A program made the translations under genes and the position numbers. Shown here piece by piece: positions 53,768-63,444 of a stretch of DNA of 64,000 bases. Source of the stretch: Bacteroidia bacterium (lineage in GTDB: Bacteria > Bacteroidota > Bacteroidia > J057); assembly GCA_033391075.1 (NCBI GenBank), contig JAWPMV010000001.1, positions 2,852,001 to 2,916,000 of the forward strand. The letters are read 5' to 3'. Positions within the stretch are counted from its first letter, which is position 1; each line of letters begins with the position of its first letter. The notes under the pieces are model-generated. The model had not been told where the DNA came from and did no database searches. It saw nothing but the letters and a program-made list of their open reading frames with translations.

Positions 53768-54583
53768 CTAATGGTCAATTTGCCCCCCTATTTGCCCTAC
53801 GCTTGTACTGGGTAATCCAGGTCCTGAGCCTGGACCAACTATTACTCTCCCTCTCAAATCCGGCAGTCCGAAAGTTGTACGACCGTCTCCTCCATAAATC
53901 GTTCCCAATAGAGAAAATAAAGCCTGATTTGAATTGATGGGCAATAGCTGACCTTCGCAAAAGGCCCAACCTCCCGGTGCAAAATTTCCACCAAATAATT
54001 TTATTTCCCCCAAAAGTGTTGTCCCTGGATCATTGCCCGTCCTACTTGGAAAAGTTCCCTGCAACGCAATAATATAATGTACAGCCAAATAAGGCTGATA
54101 ATTGGTCTTATTTACCGTAAGGGCTACATCTGCCTGGCCGGCGGTAGTTGCACGATTGGCTAGGGTCGCGATATCTGAGCTGGCAGCTTTGTTTGCATAA
54201 AGAGCATAAGGCGTACTGATCATCTGACTAGATCCGTTGATTGTATAATTAGTACCTCCAGCCGGATCGGATTCCGTTTGTAGAAAAAATGGCCCATTTC
54301 CCCAATCAATTGTATTGAAATCCCCACTTATCAATGTTCCCGCTCCGATTTCAATACTTAACAATCCATTTATATTGGTCGTAGGCAAATGGCTTTCTTC
54401 GTAAACGGCTGTACCTGTAGTACTTCCTTGAAGGATACTCACTTTCATTCCAATTGCCTGTGAGCCCAATAAGTTTCCCGCATTATCTCGCATAACGGCT
54501 TGATAACTCATTTTATTAGGGGCCTGAGCAAATATCCCCAGGCAAATAAAAGTCAATGATATAGAGAGAAGTATTTTTTTCAT
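53768..54583 (-). CDS. Exported protein with phage tail-collar domain
   Basis: This 271-residue protein has a signal peptide (about 1-19, ending G-I-F-A-Q). An N-terminal region (M-S-Y-Q-A-V-M-R-D-x-x-G near residues 25-36) is the type common at the start of Bacteroidota secreted structural proteins. Residues about 190-271 match the phage tail-collar domain (PF07484): G-E-I-K-L-F-G-G-N-F-A-P-G-G-W-A-F-C-E-G, T-x-Y-G-G-D-G-R-T-T-F-G-L-P-D-L-R-G-R. There are no phage neighbours and the signal peptide points to secretion, so this is a cell-surface or exported protein, not a prophage. A T9SS small protein lies 53 bp upstream on the same strand. Confidence 0.82.
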   Translation of the reverse strand: MKKILLSISLTFICLGIFAQAPNKMSYQAVMRDNAGNLLGSQAIGMKVSILQGSTTGTAVYEESHLPTTNINGLLSIEIGAGTLISGDFNTIDWGNGPFFLQTESDPAGGTNYTINGSSQMISTPYALYANKAASSDIATLANRATTAGQADVALTVNKTNYQPYLAVHYIIALQGTFPSRTGNDPGTTLLGEIKLFGGNFAPGGWAFCEGQLLPINSNQALFSLLGTIYGGDGRTTFGLPDLRGRVIVGPGSGPGLPSTSVGQIGGQIDH

Positions 54584-54636
54584 TAGTGTGTTGTTATGTG
54601 TGAAAAGCTGGGTCTATAGAAAAATTAGATATAGGC

Positions 54637-55113
54637 TTATTCAATGATAATTTGATGTGCATGCAAGACTTTATCCTTGCTTTGAATGAGTAGAAAATAA
54701 AGACCGGGACTTAGATCTTTAATATCAATCAGGTTTTCCGACTCTTTAATTATTGTAGTTCTGAGTTTTTCGCCTTTCATAGAAAACAGACTAATTTTTC
54801 GCTCCTGATCCAGATCGGGATAAATTAGCTTGATATAATTTCGGGCGGGATTAGGGTAAATTTCAATTCCTTCTTCTTCAAACCAGACAGATACAAGGAC
54901 TGAAATTTCTTTAGGTTGCTGTAGGCCTTCTATGATACTGAAATCGCCGGCTGACAAACTATTATACCCTAGCTGGCCTAATGAGAAGCTTTGGCTACCT
55001 CCAGGACCTGTGATATCTCCTCCGGAACTTAGGATTTGGTTTTGAGAAAATGTGCAAAGTGAGAACCCTGTTAATAGGCAGAGAGAAAACAGAGAATGAA
55101 GTAGTAGTTTCAT
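54637..55113 (-). CDS. Small T9SS-sorted exported protein
   Basis: This 158-residue protein has a signal peptide (about residues 1-23), a short G/S-rich segment with an E-G-L-Q-Q-P-K-E-I motif near residues 63-71 and a C-terminal type A sorting domain (Y-P-N-P near residue 86; L-Y-F-L-L-I near 139). It is nearly all sorting domain. The Q-Q-P-x-E-I segment is familiar in small Bacteroidota T9SS proteins. It likely accompanies the tail-collar gene; function unknown. Confidence 0.75.
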   Translation of the reverse strand: MKLLLHSLFSLCLLTGFSLCTFSQNQILSSGGDITGPGGSQSFSLGQLGYNSLSAGDFSIIEGLQQPKEISVLVSVWFEEEGIEIYPNPARNYIKLIYPDLDQERKISLFSMKGEKLRTTIIKESENLIDIKDLSPGLYFLLIQSKDKVLHAHQIIIE

Positions 55114-55194
55114 GGGTATAGTTTTTCCAGAATCCTTAATAGCTATCCTAAGGATCTTGTTATTCTAATTTAGAGGGATTAAGCAGGAAAACAA

Positions 55195-55234
55195 ATTGGG
55201 GATGAAAAGTAATTCAATACTTTTCATCCCCAAT
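55195..55234 (-). terminator. 17-bp stem-loop after acyl-CoA dehydrogenase gene
   Basis: ATTGGGGATGAAAAGTA and TACTTTTCATCCCCAAT pair perfectly with a 6-nt loop, 24 bp after the stop codon of the minus-strand acyl-CoA dehydrogenase gene. A T-rich stretch follows on the minus strand (TTTGTTTTCC), so it acts as its terminator. Confidence 0.85.
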
Positions 55235-55257
55235 ATTTATCTTTTATTGTCTACTAA

Positions 55258-56451
55258 CTAGCTCATAGGCTCCATTTTCTTTGGAATAGGCGCATTATAC
55301 TCTTTGCCATCAATCACCATTTTGGCAATGATCTCACAAAGAATCTCAGAAGTACCTCCACCTATGGGTCCCAGACGACTATCTCTGAACAAGCGGGCCA
55401 TCGGATATTCTTCCATGTAACCATAGCCGCCCAGCATTTGCAGGCATTTATATATGACTTCATCCGCCATTTTGGTGCTATTGAGTTTGGCCATGGTAGC
55501 TTCTTTCACCACATATTCTCCCTCATTCAATCGCTCAGTAACATGGTAGTTGAATTGCTTATGCATTTCAATCTGGCTAGCCATTTCAGCTACCCTGTGT
55601 CGCAGAACCTGGAACTGATTGATGCTTTTCCCAAAGGCTTTTCTTTCTTCCATATATCCCAGGGCATACTCCAGGGCAAACTCCGATCTTGCAGAGGCGT
55701 TAATGGCCATGATGAGGCGTTCTAAGGCTAGATGTTGCATGAGGTAAAGAAAGCCTTTGTTTTCCTCTCCCATGAGGTTCTCTACCGGGATGCGGACGTC
55801 AGAGAAAGAAATCTCTCCTGTATCAGAAGCTCTCCATCCCAGTTTTTCCAGTTTGGTGGCAGATACACCCGGAGTATCTCTGTCGATCAGGAACATACTG
55901 ATGCCTTTGCCGCCCAGCTCAGGATTAGTTTTCGCAGAAACAACGAGATAATCGCTATATACCCCGTTTGTGATAAAGGTTTTTGAACCATTGATCACAT
56001 ATTCATCTCCTTCCTTCACCGCAGTTGTTCTCATGCCGCCTACGTCTGATCCAGCGAAAGGCTCTGTAATACAGAGACAACCAATTTTCTTTCCTTCTAT
56101 GCTGGGAGTCAGATATTCTCTTTTAATTCTTTCATCCCCTTCCGCATTGAGGTGTTGCATAGCGAGGTAGGCATGGGCCCACATAGCAGCTGCAAAGCCT
56201 CCACTATTGATGCGTTGTAATTCTTCGAGGAAAATAACCGTGTAGAAAAGGTCCAATCCCAATCCGCCATAGGCTTCAGGATAAGCGATACCGAAGTATC
56301 CCATTTCCCCAAACTTTTCCCATATAAAACGATCTATAGTCCCTGTCTTTTCCCATTCCTCTATATAAGGCACCACTTCTCTCTTCAGAAACTCACGAAA
56401 ACCTTCTCTGAACATTTGGTGCTCTTCTGTAAAATATCTGGAGTATGTCAT
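55258..56451 (-). CDS. Acyl-CoA dehydrogenase
   Basis: This 397-residue acyl-CoA dehydrogenase has the FAD- and substrate-binding blocks C-I-T-E-P-F-A-G-S-D near residue 134 and S-K-T-F-I-T-N-G near 170. It ends with a Y-G-Y-M-E-E-Y-P near residue 350 and G-G-T-S-E-I near residue 377. The Glu base of short/medium-chain enzymes in helix G is not obvious as Y-E-G-T; G-G-T-S-E-I is at the equivalent C-terminal place. The substrate is unknown. It is separate from the glutaryl-type enzyme, but both lie in the same region as a biotin-dependent carboxylase. Confidence 0.88.
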   Translation of the reverse strand: MTYSRYFTEEHQMFREGFREFLKREVVPYIEEWEKTGTIDRFIWEKFGEMGYFGIAYPEAYGGLGLDLFYTVIFLEELQRINSGGFAAAMWAHAYLAMQHLNAEGDERIKREYLTPSIEGKKIGCLCITEPFAGSDVGGMRTTAVKEGDEYVINGSKTFITNGVYSDYLVVSAKTNPELGGKGISMFLIDRDTPGVSATKLEKLGWRASDTGEISFSDVRIPVENLMGEENKGFLYLMQHLALERLIMAINASARSEFALEYALGYMEERKAFGKSINQFQVLRHRVAEMASQIEMHKQFNYHVTERLNEGEYVVKEATMAKLNSTKMADEVIYKCLQMLGGYGYMEEYPMARLFRDSRLGPIGGGTSEILCEIIAKMVIDGKEYNAPIPKKMEPMS

Positions 56452-56614
56452 ATAGCTAATTGCTGGCTGTTTGTTTTTATTTATACTAACGTGTTTTTTG
56501 AGCGAATAGTTAAATTTATTGGCTACTTTCTCAATTAATACGCAAATAACATAAAGCTAGGGACAATCACCATGAAAATCCCGTCAATTTTTGACCTTAT
56601 CTAGCTTGCTAATC

Positions 56615-58414
56615 CTAGTTCAATCCTGCGAGATGTGCCTGTTTTGAATAGGCACCATCCTGGAGATTCAGGAGCTCCTCATGCCGACCTTTTTCAACAA
56701 TCTTACCTTCATCCAAAACAAAAATACAGTCTACATCCTTGATGGTACTGAGTCTGTGAGCTATGATGATAGAGGTTCTGCCTTCCATGAGTTTTTCCAG
56801 GGCATCCTGCACGATTTTTTCAGATTCTGCATCCAGGGCGCTGGTAGCCTCATCTAACAATAAGATTGCCGGATCTTTCAGAATCGCACGTGCAATGGCT
56901 ATACGTTGCCTTTGCCCGCCGGAGAGTTTGACTCCCCTTTCGCCAACCAAGGTATCCAGTCCTTCCGGAAAGTTTTCAATAAACTCCCAGCTATTGGATT
57001 TTTTGGCTGCTTCTATCACTTCTTCTTCTGTAGCTTCTTCCCTTCCATACAGAATATTTTCTTTGATCGTTCCCCCAAACAGGATCACATCCTGGGGCAC
57101 CAAAGCCATTTTATTTCTCAACTCACGAAGATCGTAATCGTAAATGCTTTTACCATCCACTTTTATATCTCCTTGCTGAATGGGATAAAACTGAAGTAAA
57201 AGTTGGATAATGGTGGATTTCCCTACACCACTGGGACCTACCAGGGCTACTTTCTGTCCACTTTGAATATCTAAATCGACTCCCTGCAGAACCGGAATAT
57301 CCGTCCGGGTCGGGTAGCGGAATTGTACATGTTCAAAGCTGATTTTTCCTTTTATGGAAATGGGATTGATCGGAATATCTTCTCCCAGTTCAACTTCATT
57401 ATCTGTGTTAAGTATTTCCCGTACTCGCTCTGTAGCTCCTACCGCGCCAAAAAGTTCTGTGGTAAAATTTCCTAAACTGGCGATTGAGCCTCCAATGATA
57501 AAGGTATAGGTAACGAAAGAGATCAATTGACCTGAGGTAATGGTTCCGTCCTGAACCATAATTGCTCCTTGCCAGATGATGAAGAATATTGCGCCGAAAA
57601 ATATGCTGATGATAAAGACTGCAAAAAGGGCTCTGGCATTGGCATACTTTAATCCGATCCCAACAACTTCCCAAATAGACTTGTAATAGCGACGGATTTC
57701 GAACCACTCATTTGCATAAGCTTTAACGATACTGATAGATTGCACCGTTTCAGAAAGCATGGAGTTTGAATCCGCCAATTTTTCCTGGCGGGATTTAGAA
57801 TACTTCCGAATATATCGCCCAAAAAAGAATCCACTCACGACCACAACCGGTATGGTAAGGATCATGATTAAGGATAATTTGGGGGTGGTAATAGCGAGGA
57901 ATAAAATTCCGACGATCAGGGTCAGAATCTGGCGAAGAAATTCGGCCAGGGTAACTGAAAATATACCAAAAAGCTTGGAGATATCTGCGGTGATTCGGCT
58001 AATCAAATCCCCCGTTTTATTTTCTTCAAAAAAGGTAATTGGCAAAGAGATTAACTTCTTATACATCGACTTGCGCATATCCGCAATCGCTTTCTCACTC
58101 ACAATGGCAAACAGAATAACGCGAAAATAGGAGATCAAGCCCTGGATTGGTAAAGCAATCAATAAAAACCATCCTATTTCACTTAAGCTCAGTCCCAACA
58201 TCCCTCTTCCTTCAGCTGTATCAACCAGATCACCCATCAGGAAAGGGAAGATCATAAAGAGATTGCTTGAGATGAATAACATGATCAATCCCCCAATGAA
58301 GTACCATTTATAGGGTTTGATAAATTCAAATGCTTTCAAGCCCTCCTTGAAACTTGCCCAGCTCATTTTGGGCCTTTCTTTCTTCTCCGAATTATCTCTT
58401 TTTCTTCCAAACAT
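56615..58414 (-). CDS. ABC exporter, fused permease and ATPase (MsbA-like)
   Basis: This is a 599-residue half-transporter: six membrane helices (about residues 35-320) and a nucleotide-binding domain (about 345-590). Walker A is G-P-S-G-V-G-K-S-T, the signature L-S-G-G-Q-R-Q-R, Walker B I-L-L-L-D-E-A-T-S-A-L-D and the H-loop A-H-R-L-S-T-I. It is predicted to work as a homodimer in the inner membrane and to export lipids or drugs, as MsbA or BmrA do; the cargo cannot be told. No adjacent partner gene is seen. Confidence 0.92.
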   Translation of the reverse strand: MFGRKRDNSEKKERPKMSWASFKEGLKAFEFIKPYKWYFIGGLIMLFISSNLFMIFPFLMGDLVDTAEGRGMLGLSLSEIGWFLLIALPIQGLISYFRVILFAIVSEKAIADMRKSMYKKLISLPITFFEENKTGDLISRITADISKLFGIFSVTLAEFLRQILTLIVGILFLAITTPKLSLIMILTIPVVVVSGFFFGRYIRKYSKSRQEKLADSNSMLSETVQSISIVKAYANEWFEIRRYYKSIWEVVGIGLKYANARALFAVFIISIFFGAIFFIIWQGAIMVQDGTITSGQLISFVTYTFIIGGSIASLGNFTTELFGAVGATERVREILNTDNEVELGEDIPINPISIKGKISFEHVQFRYPTRTDIPVLQGVDLDIQSGQKVALVGPSGVGKSTIIQLLLQFYPIQQGDIKVDGKSIYDYDLRELRNKMALVPQDVILFGGTIKENILYGREEATEEEVIEAAKKSNSWEFIENFPEGLDTLVGERGVKLSGGQRQRIAIARAILKDPAILLLDEATSALDAESEKIVQDALEKLMEGRTSIIIAHRLSTIKDVDCIFVLDEGKIVEKGRHEELLNLQDGAYSKQAHLAGLN

Positions 58415-58486
58415 ATCTCAGTGAAAATTCCGCTGCGAAGCTACGGGTATTTGAGGGATTCTCCGCTATTGGGGGGAAAAAATTCC

Positions 58487-60316
58487 CTACCAGGTATCAA
58501 CAAATCCTCGACCTTCAGGCTTTTGTTTCTTCCTGTTGGATGCCAGGCCTTTGACTATCCACTTCCTGGATTCAGCGGGATCGATGACTTCATCAATTTC
58601 TAAATAGGCAGCTGTATTAATCGCTCTCCCATGTCGATAAGCCTTTGCCACCATTTTTTCATACATCGCCTGCCTTTTGATTGGATCCTCAATGGCTTCA
58701 AGTTCCTTCCTATATCCCAGTCTGACTGCTCCTTCCAGTCCCATGCCTCCAAATTCACCTGTTGGCCATGAGAGACAAAAGAAAGGCGCATGCATACTGC
58801 CTCCTGCCATTGCCATCGAGCCCAAACCATAGGCCTTCCTCAGCACAATGGTAAAAATCGGAACCTCCAATTTAGCTCCAATGGTAAACATACGGCTGGC
58901 ATGGCGAACGGTTCCTCCTTTCTCTGCATCCGGACCTACCATAAATCCCGGTGTATCACAAAGGGAGAGGATGGGAATGCCGAATACATTGCACAACTGC
59001 ATAAAGCGACTGGCTTTATCAGCAGTCAATGAATCAATAGCTCCACCCAAATGTTTAGGATTATTAGCGATTAGCCCCAGAGGTTTGCCTTCGATACGGA
59101 TAAATGCCGTAATCATGCCTGGAGCAAAGTTGGGTCTGAGCTCCAATACAGAATCCTTATCTGCAAGTGTATGAATGAGGGCATGAATATCGTATATCCG
59201 TTTTCTATTTTCCGGTATTGCCTCTCTCAACTTCTCCTGTTCCTCTGCTTCCCAGTCTTTAATTTCTCCCTGAAAATAAGAGAGGTATTTCTTCGCAGCA
59301 GCTACTGCTTCTATTTCATCTTTCACCAGCACATCAATCACTCCATTTTTATCCTGTATTTCCGAAGGACCAACTTCTTTAGGATGAAAAACGCCCAAGC
59401 CACCTCCTTCTATCATGGCAGGACCTCCCATTCCGAGCGAACTGTTCTCCGTAGCTATAATCACATCCGCACAACCCGCTAAAGCGGCATTTCCTGCAAA
59501 GCAATAGCCCGCCACGATTGTGACCCTTGGCACTACCCCATTTAATCCGGCAAATAGAGCGAAAGTCATCACATCCAATCCGCCCACTCCCTGAAAATCA
59601 GTATCTCCAGGTCTTCCCCCACCACCTTCTGCAAAGAGTATCACCGGGATTTCTGACTCTTTAGCTACATGCAGAACTCGATCTGTCTTTTTATGGCCAA
59701 ACATCCCCTGCGTTCCTGCCAAAACTGTGTAGTCATAGGCCAGAATCATACACTGGCTTTCTTCTTCTCCAAACAAATGGGTGTTTACCCCACCCACACC
59801 AGTAATAATTCCATCAGCAGGGGTATTGGCAATCAGTTCCTCTTCTTTTCTCCTCCTTCTCTGAGCTGCAATAATCAGAGAACCATATTCCCTGAAATCA
59901 GCTCCCTCACAAAGGTCCGCTATATTTTCTCTTGCAGTTCGAAATCCTTTTGATTTCCGCTTTGCAATAGCTGTAGGACGAGCTTCATCCTGGGTGAAAT
60001 ATTTCCGTTCTTTTAACTCAGTCAGGTCTTTTCTTTCAGCTTTTTGTTTGCCTGTTTCCCCATGTTCCTCCTGCTCTTCTCCCTCATCTGACATTTTCAA
60101 GCGAAGCAACACTTGTTTATCCTCAACTACCTCTCCCTGATTCACATGGATCGCATCTACGATACCTGCCTGATCTGCTACGATCACAGACTCCATCTTC
60201 ATAACTTCGATGGCTAGAAGAGCATCTCCCTTCTTTATCCGATCTCCAACTTGAACAAGAATACTGGCAATGATCCCGGGCATCGGGGCTTTAAAGGAGG
60301 TGAAATTTGCAGACAT
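58487..60316 (-). CDS. Acyl-CoA carboxylase: biotinyl domain fused to carboxyltransferase
   Basis: This 609-residue protein starts with a biotinyl/lipoyl domain (residues 8-78), with biotin on Lys40 in E-V-M-K-M. It continues through an acidic linker (about 80-110) into a carboxyltransferase domain of the propionyl/methylcrotonyl-CoA carboxylase beta type (about 115-605): G-G-V-N-T-H-L-F-G, G-G-G-R-P-G-D, G-G-P-A-M-I-E-G-G-G-L-G and the D-T-P-G-F-M-V-G-P segment. The order biotinyl domain first, then carboxyltransferase, is unusual; acyl-CoA carboxylases generally put the carrier on the biotin-carboxylase chain. No biotin carboxylase gene is adjacent. Confidence 0.88.
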   Translation of the reverse strand: MSANFTSFKAPMPGIIASILVQVGDRIKKGDALLAIEVMKMESVIVADQAGIVDAIHVNQGEVVEDKQVLLRLKMSDEGEEQEEHGETGKQKAERKDLTELKERKYFTQDEARPTAIAKRKSKGFRTARENIADLCEGADFREYGSLIIAAQRRRRKEEELIANTPADGIITGVGGVNTHLFGEEESQCMILAYDYTVLAGTQGMFGHKKTDRVLHVAKESEIPVILFAEGGGGRPGDTDFQGVGGLDVMTFALFAGLNGVVPRVTIVAGYCFAGNAALAGCADVIIATENSSLGMGGPAMIEGGGLGVFHPKEVGPSEIQDKNGVIDVLVKDEIEAVAAAKKYLSYFQGEIKDWEAEEQEKLREAIPENRKRIYDIHALIHTLADKDSVLELRPNFAPGMITAFIRIEGKPLGLIANNPKHLGGAIDSLTADKASRFMQLCNVFGIPILSLCDTPGFMVGPDAEKGGTVRHASRMFTIGAKLEVPIFTIVLRKAYGLGSMAMAGGSMHAPFFCLSWPTGEFGGMGLEGAVRLGYRKELEAIEDPIKRQAMYEKMVAKAYRHGRAINTAAYLEIDEVIDPAESRKWIVKGLASNRKKQKPEGRGFVDTW

Positions 60317-60411
60317 GAGTGAATATTTATCAGCAAGTTAAAAGGGAAAAGGGAATTTTGGGAGGAAACTGCCTGTATTTGTATATTCCTTAAACTACTA
60401 TTATAAACGTC

Positions 60412-61935
60412 ATGTTCAAGCCTTACTTTCCTTATGTCCTGATCCCTATATTTTTTTTCCTTTCATGTAGCGAAAATCTAAAAGAAAAGGAAACAAATAA
60501 GCAGCAACCCAATATTCTTTTTCTTATTGCTGATGACTGGTCCTATCCACATGCAGGTATACTAGGTGATCCTCAGGTCAAAACCCCAACTTTTGATCAT
60601 TTAGCAAAAGAAGGAGCCCTCTTTCATCATGCCTATACTGCCAGTCCCTCTTGCTCCCCTTCACGGGCCTCTATTTTGACAGGAAGGTATCCCCATCAAA
60701 ATGAAGGAGGGGGAAATCTATGGTCCGTTTTTCCAGGAAAATTCCCAACCTGGGTAAATGGTCTGGAAGATGCGGGTTATTTCTGTGGAAAGACCAGAAA
60801 AGGCTGGGCACCCGGCAATTTTAAGAAAAGTGGATACAAGCATAATCCGGCAGGGCAAGATTTCGATAGCTTTGAAGAATTCTATGCCCAAAAGGAAGAA
60901 GGCAGTCCATTTTCTTTTTGGTTTGGGAGCTCAGATCCGCATAGGCGCTACGAACCCAATACGGGAGTTAAAACAGGTATGCGAGCCGACTTGGTTGAGG
61001 TTCCGGGATTTATGCCTGCTTTGGCTTGCGTCCAAAACGATATCCTGGATTATTATTTTGAGGTTGAGCGTTTTGACAGGGAATGTGGACAGATCATCCG
61101 ATTTCTTGAAGAGAAGGGCGAATTAGAAAACACCCTCATTATCATGACCAGCGACAATGGAATGCCATTCCCTCGAGCAAAAGCAAATTTATATGATTAT
61201 GGAACTCGCATGCCACTGGCGATTTACTGGGACGGGGAAATTAAGGCAGGTACAGTAGCACATGATTTTGTAAACTTTGTGGATTTTGCTCCTACAATAT
61301 TATCTGCAGCTGGAGTGGATATTCCTGAGTCTTTTTCAGGAAAAAATCTAATTCAGCCAGATGGAAGCATCATGGGAAAAGATCGGGTCATATTGGAAAG
61401 AGAACGACATGCCAATGTTCGAAAAGGCGACCTAAGCTATCCGATGCGTGGCCTTAGAAATCATGAGTATTTATACATTCGAAACTTTATGCCTGACCGT
61501 TGGCCGGCAGGTGATCCCACAGTTCATCGATCCGTGGGGCAATTTGGAGATGTGGACAATTCCATTTCTAAATTCCTGGTTATGAATCTTGAGGGGAAAG
61601 AAGGGAAAATTGACTATTTCAATCTGACTTTCGCCAAGCGTCCGATAGAAGAATTATATAGAGTTGAGGATGATCCTTTCCAATTGAACAATCTTGCTGC
61701 TGATCCGGCTTTTGCAAAAATCAAACAGGAACTCTCCGAAGAACTCCTGAATTGGATGAAAGAGCAAGGAGACATACGAGCATCAGAGCCTCAAAGCATT
61801 TACTATGATACCGTAGAGTACACCATCGAGTATCAGTTTGAAAATTATGATTTGGCTGAAAAGATCGATGCGTATAGCATGTTGAAAATGGATGCCAGAA
61901 TGAGGTTTGTGGAAGTGGAGTGTTTGGAAGAATAA
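60412..61935 (+). CDS. Sulfatase lipoprotein, cysteine type
   Basis: This 507-residue lipoprotein (lipobox F-L-S-C, Cys19) is a sulfatase of the type I (formylglycine) family. Cys81 in C81-S-P-S-R85 is the residue converted to formylglycine, and A-D-D-W at residues 40-43 and D-N-G near residue 248 supply calcium ligands. The closest relatives by layout are heparan N-sulfatase-like or other polysaccharide sulfatases. The enzyme should cleave sulfate esters or sulfamates on glycans in the periplasm. It needs an anaerobic or aerobic formylglycine-generating enzyme encoded elsewhere. It is convergent with DUF1501 across repeat site C. Confidence 0.9.
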   Translation: MFKPYFPYVLIPIFFFLSCSENLKEKETNKQQPNILFLIADDWSYPHAGILGDPQVKTPTFDHLAKEGALFHHAYTASPSCSPSRASILTGRYPHQNEGGGNLWSVFPGKFPTWVNGLEDAGYFCGKTRKGWAPGNFKKSGYKHNPAGQDFDSFEEFYAQKEEGSPFSFWFGSSDPHRRYEPNTGVKTGMRADLVEVPGFMPALACVQNDILDYYFEVERFDRECGQIIRFLEEKGELENTLIIMTSDNGMPFPRAKANLYDYGTRMPLAIYWDGEIKAGTVAHDFVNFVDFAPTILSAAGVDIPESFSGKNLIQPDGSIMGKDRVILERERHANVRKGDLSYPMRGLRNHEYLYIRNFMPDRWPAGDPTVHRSVGQFGDVDNSISKFLVMNLEGKEGKIDYFNLTFAKRPIEELYRVEDDPFQLNNLAADPAFAKIKQELSEELLNWMKEQGDIRASEPQSIYYDTVEYTIEYQFENYDLAEKIDAYSMLKMDARMRFVEVECLEE

Positions 61936-61940
61936 CAAGC

Positions 61941-61985
61941 GTGTTCTGGTGTTCGCAGAAAAACAGCAATAGAGCACCAGAACAC
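61941..61985. repeat. Inverted repeat, site C (intergenic hairpin)
   Basis: GTGTTCTGGTG (61941-61951) and CACCAGAACAC (61975-61985) form a perfect 11-bp stem around a 23-nt loop, between convergent sulfatase and DUF1501 genes. The G/T- and C/A-rich arms have the same style as sites A, B and D, with one 8-bp-spaced GTGTT repeat on the left. Confidence 0.8.
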
Positions 61986-61993
61986 ATCTTGCC

Positions 61994-63436
61994 CTAACTC
62001 AATATCTCCTTGACCACATTTCCATGCACATCAGTCAAGCGATAACGCCTTCCCTGATGTTTAAAAGTCAGGCGTTCATGGTCCATCCCCATAAGGTGGA
62101 GCAAGGTAGCCTGAAAGTCATGTACGTGAACAGGATCCTGTATGATGTTATAGCCAAAGTCATCAGTCATGCCATAGCTAAAGCCTTTTTTCACTCCGGC
62201 TCCTGCCATAAAGAGCGTATAGCATTTGGGATGATGGTCGCGACCGTAATTGGTTTTGGTGAGTTTACCTTGGGAGTAGGCAGTTCGCCCGAATTCTCCG
62301 CCCCATATGACAAGGGTATCGTCTAAAAGGCCTCTTTGCTTAAGGTCTCTAATCAAAGCAGCGCTGGCCTGGTCGGTTTCTTTCGCTTGATTCTTAATTG
62401 CACTGGGGAGATTTCCATGTTGGTCCCATCCCTGGTGGTAAAGCTGTATGAATTTCACTCCGCGTTCTGCCAATCTTCTTGCCAATAGACAGTTAGCGGC
62501 AAATGTACCCGGCTGGCGACTATCTTCCCCATACATATCATAGATATAATCCGGCTCTTCATTTGTATCCATGATCTCAGGGACGGAAGTTTGCATACGA
62601 AAGGCCATTTCATATTGAGCCATTCTTGCCAGAATTTCCGGATCTCCTAATTCCTCATGATTGAGTTCTTCGAGCTGTTTCAGGTATTGCAATTGCTCCT
62701 GACGACTTTCTTCACTCACCCCTGGAGGATTACTTAAGTACAAAACCGGATTTTTACCAGCCCTGAACTGAACTCCCTGGTGTTGAGAAGGCAGAAAGCC
62801 ATTGCCCCAAAGCCTTGAGTATAAGGGTTGTCCGAACTTATTTTTGGTAACCAGAACTACAAATGAGGGAAGATTCTCATTATCAGACCCCAATCCATAA
62901 CTCAACCAGGAACCTATGGAAGGTCTGCCTGGAAATTGTGAACCGGTTTGAATAAAGGTAGCCGCCGGGTCGTGGTTGATTGCCTCGGTATGCATACTTT
63001 TGATGAAGCAAAGCTCATCCACTATTTTGGCCGTATGGGGCATCAATTCACTTACCCAGGCTCCACTTTTCCCATGTCGCTTAAAATCAAAAACTGAACC
63101 AGCAAGCGGAAATCGGGTTTGTCCTGCCGACATACCCGTAAGCCTTTGGCCCTTGCGAATACTTTCCGGAAGATCATCCCCGTTCATTTTTTGTAGCAGG
63201 GGTTTATGATCAAAGAGATCATGCTGTGAAGGCCCACCACTCTGAAAGAGATAGATCACTCTTTTTACTTTAGGAGAAAAATGGGGCCCGATCGGATCGG
63301 CAGCCGTCATAGGATTCGCTCCCATCAAAGACTGGGGGTTCATTAAACCCGCTAGTGAAATCGCTCCCAGTCCCAGAGAAGTTTTCGTTAGAAAATCCCT
63401 TCTTGAATAGTTCTTTTTTTCGTTTCCGCAGTTCAT
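61994..63436 (-). CDS. DUF1501 protein with Tat-type signal
   Basis: This 480-residue protein belongs to DUF1501, an alkaline-phosphatase-like fold family often found with DUF1553/DUF1549 (PSD) proteins and sulfatases in Planctomycetes, Verrucomicrobia and marine Bacteroidota. A twin-arginine motif S-R-R-D-F-L-T-K near residues 11-18 is followed by a hydrophobic stretch. G-G-P-S-Q-H-D-L-F-D-H-K near residues 71-82 and G-G-E-F-G-R-T near 377-383 are typical blocks. It is presumed periplasmic; the substrate is unknown. It is the second gene of the module, 87 bp downstream of the DUF1553 gene. Confidence 0.88.
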   Translation of the reverse strand: MNCGNEKKNYSRRDFLTKTSLGLGAISLAGLMNPQSLMGANPMTAADPIGPHFSPKVKRVIYLFQSGGPSQHDLFDHKPLLQKMNGDDLPESIRKGQRLTGMSAGQTRFPLAGSVFDFKRHGKSGAWVSELMPHTAKIVDELCFIKSMHTEAINHDPAATFIQTGSQFPGRPSIGSWLSYGLGSDNENLPSFVVLVTKNKFGQPLYSRLWGNGFLPSQHQGVQFRAGKNPVLYLSNPPGVSEESRQEQLQYLKQLEELNHEELGDPEILARMAQYEMAFRMQTSVPEIMDTNEEPDYIYDMYGEDSRQPGTFAANCLLARRLAERGVKFIQLYHQGWDQHGNLPSAIKNQAKETDQASAALIRDLKQRGLLDDTLVIWGGEFGRTAYSQGKLTKTNYGRDHHPKCYTLFMAGAGVKKGFSYGMTDDFGYNIIQDPVHVHDFQATLLHLMGMDHERLTFKHQGRRYRLTDVHGNVVKEILS

Positions 63437-63444
63437 AGGGAAAA

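Noticed and set aside
53768-54583. Prophage remnant because of the tail-collar domain
   Set aside because: No other phage genes lie nearby and the protein has a signal peptide.
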